DNA of 64,000 nucleotides from CAVTGO01 sp963734275 (lineage in GTDB: Bacteria > Actinomycetota > UBA4738 > HRBIN12). The notes below the pieces were generated by a model that did no database searches, had not been told where the DNA came from, and saw only the letters and a list, made by a program, of their open reading frames with translations. Positions 60,374-64,000 of the stretch are shown in pieces (within the stretch, counting starts at the first letter, position 1; each line of letters starts with the position of its first letter). Location of the stretch: positions 248,001 to 312,000 of the forward strand of contig CAVTGO010000018.1 of NCBI GenBank assembly GCA_963734275.1, written 5' to 3'. A program made the position numbers and the translations under genes.

Positions 60374-61039
60374 ATGGCGCGGACGTCTTCCCCGAAACGC
60401 CTGACCCGCCTCGACCGTGACGCGGCGAGCGTCGCCGCGGGCTCGTTCGATCTCGGCCCGCCGTTACGCGGGGCGGCCGTCGTGGCCGCCGTGGTCGTCC
60501 TGGTCCTCGCCGTCGCGGCCGTGGTCCCGAACCCGCCGCGGTTCGGAGGGGCGCTCCAGTCCGAGGTCGCCCCAACGCTCACGACGGTCCGCAAGGCCGG
60601 CCAGGATCGCATCACGATCGGCGTCACGGTCCCGTGGAACGCCGGCGAGGACGCCGTGATGCTCGAGGAGCTGGCGGCGATCTCCACGGGCGGGATCCAG
60701 ATAGAGAAGACCGGCGTCCTCCCCTCCGGCCAGGAGCCGCTCCAGCCCGCCCGCGGGTTCCCGCCCACCGGGCTCTCGGTCCTGCCGGTCGAGGGCTACG
60801 GCGTGGAGCCCGGTGGGAACGCGCTCGACGGTTTCCAGATCGCTGTGGGCTTGCGCGGCAACGGATCGGTGTTGGGCTTCGCCCTGCACTACCGGAGCGG
60901 CGATTCGACGTTGACGGCGTTCATCCCGGTCGGCGTGATGCTGTGCGGGACGAGCTGCGAGGGCAAGGACGAGGTGGTGCGGCGGCAGCAGGAGCTCGCC
61001 GTCCGGCTCGGCGCGTTCATCGACGTCCCGTCGCGCTGA
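60374..61039 (+). CDS. Single-span membrane protein, function unknown
   Basis: Not recognised. 221 residues from the ATG at 60374. Cytoplasmic basic head (ARTSSPKRLTRLDRDAA), one membrane span at about 34-53 (AAVVAAVVVLVLAVAAVV), and an outside part of about 165 residues with beta-strand pattern and two Cys near the C-terminus (MLCGTSCEGK). Sits between pafA and the pafBC regulators, downstream of pafA on the same strand, and convergent with the DUF3866 gene (stops 1 base apart). Confidence 0.7.
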   Translation: MARTSSPKRLTRLDRDAASVAAGSFDLGPPLRGAAVVAAVVVLVLAVAAVVPNPPRFGGALQSEVAPTLTTVRKAGQDRITIGVTVPWNAGEDAVMLEELAAISTGGIQIEKTGVLPSGQEPLQPARGFPPTGLSVLPVEGYGVEPGGNALDGFQIAVGLRGNGSVLGFALHYRSGDSTLTAFIPVGVMLCGTSCEGKDEVVRRQQELAVRLGAFIDVPSR

Positions 61040-61040
61040 C

Positions 61041-62144
61041 TCAGCGCCGATCGCGCCACGCGCGCGAGCCGGCCGCCATCCGCGCCGCGAGCACGCCGGC
61101 CGCACCCGCCGCGAGGAAGAACCCGGGATCGTCGGTCGGTGTCCTGCCCATCGAGTCCACGGCGACGCCGCGCCGTTCGAGCTCCTCCATCGCCGCGCGG
61201 CCGTCCGCCTCGATCAGTTGGTGACGGTCCTCGAGCCTGCGCGCGCGGAGCGCTTGCCACACGGCCTCGCGTTCGACCCCTTCGAGGAGTGGGACCGCGA
61301 CGTTGGCCGGGACGGCGCACACGCGTTCGAGGATCGTGAGCGAGTGATGCGACACGCCGTGGTGACGCTCGCGCCCGTCGGCGAACGATATGCGCAGGGC
61401 GGCCACCGGCCTGCCGCCGAGCGCCCCCACGGCGTTCAGCGCGTGTCCGCCGCCGAGGGCGCTCACCCCCCACGTGGTGTCGGTGCCGAGGTTGCCGGGG
61501 CCGTCGGCGACCACCACGACGTCCGCGCCGAGCACCTCGACCGCGGCGAGCAGGCCCGTCCACAGCGTCACCGCCTCGAGCTCACCGCCGAAGGCCTGGC
61601 CGGCCGTGAGCCAACCCTCAAGCAGCTCCGCCTCGCGGAGCGCCGGGACCAGGCGCGAGAGGTGTCCTGGAAGGGCGGCGCCGTCGGTCATGACGTACAC
61701 GATCGTCCGGGCGCCGGCTGCTCGGGCGCCGGCGGCGATCGGCGCGACCATCGAGTGAAGCGGCGCGCACACCACCGGCGTCCCACCGAGCCCCGCTGAG
61801 CCTTCGAGCGCGTCGCGATGGGTCTCCTCCACCGTACGCACGGCGATCTGCAAGGGCGTGTACCGCGCCTTCATCACTCGGCCGTCGGTGGATAGATCGG
61901 TCTCGACACCCTCGACCGCGACCACGAGGTGGAATCCTCCGGTCCCGAGGCCGAGCTCGACGGCCGTCGTGTTCAGCAGCACGGTGTCGCCCTCGACGAC
62001 CGGCCCCGTGAGGTCGGTGAACGCGACGGCATCGGCCTGCGCTCCGTCGACCCGTACGCGCAGCTCGGTCGCGCCAGGTCGCGCCGCGCCGAGCGCGACG
62101 ACGGTCCCGCGGCGCAGGCGAACGCCTCCCCGGCCGGCCGACAT
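61041..62144 (-). CDS. DUF3866 family protein
   Basis: 367 residues, soluble. Small beta-rich head (VRLRRGTVVALGAARPGATELRVRVDG), then a segment with ALHSMVAPIAAGARAAGA-like sequence (CAPLHSMVAPIAAG) and GPGNLGTDTTWGVSALGGGHALNAVGALGG, which is the conserved DUF3866 core. A conserved DGPGN loop suggests nucleotide or phosphate binding, but no activity is known. Starts opposite pafB with overlapping promoters, within the pup-proteasome locus. Confidence 0.82.
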   Translation of the reverse strand: MSAGRGGVRLRRGTVVALGAARPGATELRVRVDGAQADAVAFTDLTGPVVEGDTVLLNTTAVELGLGTGGFHLVVAVEGVETDLSTDGRVMKARYTPLQIAVRTVEETHRDALEGSAGLGGTPVVCAPLHSMVAPIAAGARAAGARTIVYVMTDGAALPGHLSRLVPALREAELLEGWLTAGQAFGGELEAVTLWTGLLAAVEVLGADVVVVADGPGNLGTDTTWGVSALGGGHALNAVGALGGRPVAALRISFADGRERHHGVSHHSLTILERVCAVPANVAVPLLEGVEREAVWQALRARRLEDRHQLIEADGRAAMEELERRGVAVDSMGRTPTDDPGFFLAAGAAGVLAARMAAGSRAWRDRR

Positions 62145-62150
62145 GCCGAG

Positions 62151-62158
62151 AGTATGAT
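62151..62158. promoter_or_regulatory. Overlapping divergent -10 elements of DUF3866 gene and pafB
   Basis: Plus strand TATGAT at 62153-62158, 9 bases before the pafB ATG. Minus strand CATACT at 62151-62156, 6 bases before the DUF3866 ATG. The two hexamers share four bases, so only one polymerase can bind at once. Confidence 0.45.
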
Positions 62159-62167
62159 GCCGCGCGC

Positions 62168-63118
62168 ATGCAGCCGCTCGAGCGCCTGGTGAACCTCGTC
62201 GCCCTCCTCCTCGACTCCCGGACGGCCCTCACCTTCGAGCAGATCCGCGAGAAGCTCGCCGAGGCCTACGAGCACGACGAGATCGAGTCCGCGAAGCGGA
62301 TGTTCGAGCGCGACAAGGACCTGCTGCGGGACATCGGCGTGCCGATCGAGGTCGTCGCGACCGACGCCTGGGACGTGGAACAGGGCTATCGGATCGCGAA
62401 GGACCGGTACTACCTGCCCGAGATCGCGTTCACCCCGGAGGAGATCTCGGCGCTGTTCGTCGCCGTGCGGTGGGGGGGAGGGACGACGGCCGAGGACGCG
62501 GTCCGCAAGCTCCTGTCCGGCGCCGAGGACGGCGTGCTGGCCGGACTCGCGGGACCGGGGCTCGGCGATCTGGGCCGGACGGACCCTCGGCTGGAGCGCG
62601 CGGCCGAGGCGGTGGCTGGTCAGCGCAGGGTCAGGTTCGACTACCGGACGGCTCGTGGCTCCGGATCCGAGCGCGAGGTGGACGCATACGGCCTGACGGT
62701 CCGCGGCGGCCACTGGTACCTGGTCGGGCTGGACGCCGGTCGCGGAGAGGTTCGCTCGTTCCGTCTATCGCGGTTCTCGAGCGACCCCCTGGACCTCGGG
62801 GAGGGGAGCGCTCCACCCGAGGGCTTCCGCGTGGCCGAGCACGTGCAGGCGGGACCCTGGGGGCCCGGGGAGCCGGAGACGACCGCGACCATCGCGTTCG
62901 CACCGGACGTGGCCTGGTGGGCCGTGAAAGGTGTGGCGGGTGCCGAGGCGACCCGGACCGGCGACGACGGATGGGTGGAGATCCGCGTCCCGTACCAGCC
63001 CGGGGAGAGCCTCGCGTCGTGGGTGCTGTCCTTCGGACCCGAGGCCGAGGCGGTGGACCCGCCAGAGCTGCGTGACGAGATCGTCGCCCGGCTGGAGGCG
63101 ACCCGTGCCGCCCTCTGA
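62168..63118 (+). CDS. pafB: WYL-domain transcriptional regulator PafB
   Basis: 316 residues. Winged-helix HTH at the N-terminus (PLERLVNLVALLLDSRTALTFEQIREKLA), a WCX-linked WYL domain at about 150-215 (VRFDYRTARGSGSEREVDAYGLTVRGGHWYLVGLDAGRGEVRSFRLSR) and a C-terminal WCX domain. In mycobacteria PafBC is the activator of the RecA-independent DNA-damage response that includes uvr genes. Overlaps pafC by 14 bases. Confidence 0.94.
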   Translation: MQPLERLVNLVALLLDSRTALTFEQIREKLAEAYEHDEIESAKRMFERDKDLLRDIGVPIEVVATDAWDVEQGYRIAKDRYYLPEIAFTPEEISALFVAVRWGGGTTAEDAVRKLLSGAEDGVLAGLAGPGLGDLGRTDPRLERAAEAVAGQRRVRFDYRTARGSGSEREVDAYGLTVRGGHWYLVGLDAGRGEVRSFRLSRFSSDPLDLGEGSAPPEGFRVAEHVQAGPWGPGEPETTATIAFAPDVAWWAVKGVAGAEATRTGDDGWVEIRVPYQPGESLASWVLSFGPEAEAVDPPELRDEIVARLEATRAAL

Positions 63119-64000
63119 GGACACGAAGAAGGCTCCCCCGAAGGCGTCGGCCCGGCTCCGCCGGCTCCTGACGGCCGTGCCCTACCTCGTCCAGCACCCG
63201 GGCACGCCCGTGGTGGAGGCGGCCCGGCTGTTCGGCATGAGCGAGCCGGACCTGTACGCGGACCTCAACCTTCTGTTCGTCTCCGGCCTGCCCCCGTACG
63301 GTCCGGGCGACCTGATCGACGTGGAGATCCAGGACGGCCGGATCTGGATCGGGATGGCCGACTACTTCGCGCGCCCCCTGCGCCTGACACGAGCCGAGGC
63401 GCTCGCCCTCTACGTGGGTGGGACCGCGTCTGCGGGGGCACCCGGCCTCCAGGAGGCGCCGGCCCTCGCCTCGGCCCTCGCGAAGCTGGCCGAGGGGCTC
63501 GGTCCCGAGGCGCTCGGCGACCTTCCCGGGCGCGTCGAGGCCGCCGGCCCGGGCAAGCCGGTCGAGCCCCTCGATGCCCTGCGGAACGCGGCGGAGGGCC
63601 GCGAGCGGCTGCGCATCGAGTACTACGCGGCGTCCACGGCCGAGACCACCTCGCGGGAGGTGGACCCCGAGGAGGTCTTCTACGCGCTGGGCAACTGGTA
63701 CGTGGTGGCCTGGGACCATCGCTCGGACGCAGAGCGGCTGTTCCGCGCCGACCGGGTCCGCTCGGTCGAGCCGACCGGCGAGCGGTTCGAGCCTCGGGGG
63801 CTGGCCGGGGCGGGGCGCCCGCTCTACACACCGGCGGCGGGGGACGTGTCCGTCACCTTGCGCTTGGCTCCCGAGGCTCGCTGGGTCGCCGAGTACTACG
63901 AGACCGAGCGCGAGAGGGAGCTCGGCGACGGCCGGCTGGAGGTCGACCTCCCGGCCGGGCGCCTCGAGTGGCTCGAGCGACTGCTCCTGCGCCTGGGACC
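63105..64000 (+). CDS. pafC: WYL-domain regulator PafC, 3' end cut by window edge
   Basis: At least 298 codons from GTG 63105; no stop before the window end. Head PPSEDTKKAPPKASARLRRLLTA then HTH (VPYLVQHPGTPVVEAARLFGMSEPDLYADLNLLFVSGLPPYGPGDLIDVEI), WYL domain (LRIEYYAASTAETTSREVDPEEVF, then ALGNWYVVAWDHRSDAERLFRADRV) and the start of a WCX domain. Partner of PafB as in other actinobacteria. Start chosen by overlap with pafB; the N-terminus is short of the HTH without it. Confidence 0.93.
   Translation, partial: MPPSEDTKKAPPKASARLRRLLTAVPYLVQHPGTPVVEAARLFGMSEPDLYADLNLLFVSGLPPYGPGDLIDVEIQDGRIWIGMADYFARPLRLTRAEALALYVGGTASAGAPGLQEAPALASALAKLAEGLGPEALGDLPGRVEAAGPGKPVEPLDALRNAAEGRERLRIEYYAASTAETTSREVDPEEVFYALGNWYVVAWDHRSDAERLFRADRVRSVEPTGERFEPRGLAGAGRPLYTPAAGDVSVTLRLAPEARWVAEYYETERERELGDGRLEVDLPAGRLEWLERLLLRLG

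Noticed and set aside
1..64000. CRISPR arrays, insertion sequences, prophage or rRNA genes
   Set aside because: No regularly spaced repeats, transposase, phage structural genes or rRNA motifs seen.

Overview
The window is GC-rich chromosomal DNA that is almost fully coding. It most likely comes from a deep-branching or uncultured actinobacterium (Actinomycetota). The evidence is a complete Pup-proteasome locus (mpa, dop, pup, prcB, prcA, pafA, pafB, pafC), the uvrC-rapZ-gap-pgk-tpiA-secG neighbourhood, a four-domain ribosomal protein S1 with an acidic tail, and many GTG starts. Many genes have a TAnnnT hexamer 6-8 bases before the start codon, the arrangement expected for leaderless transcripts. 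I cannot place the organism below phylum.

Layout. 1-10.9 kb: 3' part of polA, rpsA, coaE, a HAD phosphatase, a DUF2203 protein, a 2-hydroxyacid dehydrogenase, a drug/daunorubicin-type ABC exporter pair and a polar amino-acid ABC importer. 10.9-27 kb: a secreted two-repeat protein, the excision-repair genes uvrB, uvrA and uvrC, an amidohydrolase, a kynureninase-like aminotransferase without a normal start codon, a chromate-transporter (CHR) protein divergent from a Ser/Thr kinase with an extracytoplasmic beta-propeller, and a lipoprotein with two cupredoxin domains. 27-32.3 kb: rapZ and a lower-glycolysis run (gap, pgk, tpiA, archaeal-type phosphoglycerate mutase); whiA and yvcK, usually found here, are missing. 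32.4-39 kb: a dipeptide/oligopeptide ABC importer with a palindromic operator candidate inside its promoter, then secG and tRNA-Leu(GAG). 39-40.8 kb: a small tRNA-flanked insert carrying a GAF-adenylate cyclase, bounded by a 61-bp near-perfect duplication of the tRNA 3' half. 40.8-44.8 kb: a HAD phosphatase, an ABC-F protein with a short leader ORF, and a frameshifted secreted endonuclease/exonuclease/phosphatase-family protein.

44.9-50.6 kb holds a one-carbon module: a YtcJ-like amidohydrolase, two tandem DmdA/GcvT-like tetrahydrofolate-dependent demethylases, a small cysteine-rich MTHFR-C (MetV-like) protein and a MetF-like methylene-THF reductase. The inference is that an unknown methylated compound is demethylated onto THF and the methyl-THF is reoxidised locally. 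An HtrA-like lipoprotein protease follows.

51.8-64 kb holds a tRNA T-loop modification pair (a ThiS/TtuB-like ubiquitin fold fused to a TtuA-like thiolase, then TrmI) directly before the Pup-proteasome locus. Pup ends in Gly-Gly-Glu, so it needs no deamidation. A membrane protein and a DUF3866 protein sit between pafA and pafBC. The ubiquitin-like/TtuA fusion beside the proteasome and the DmdA-pair/MetV/MetF module are the two most unusual systems here.
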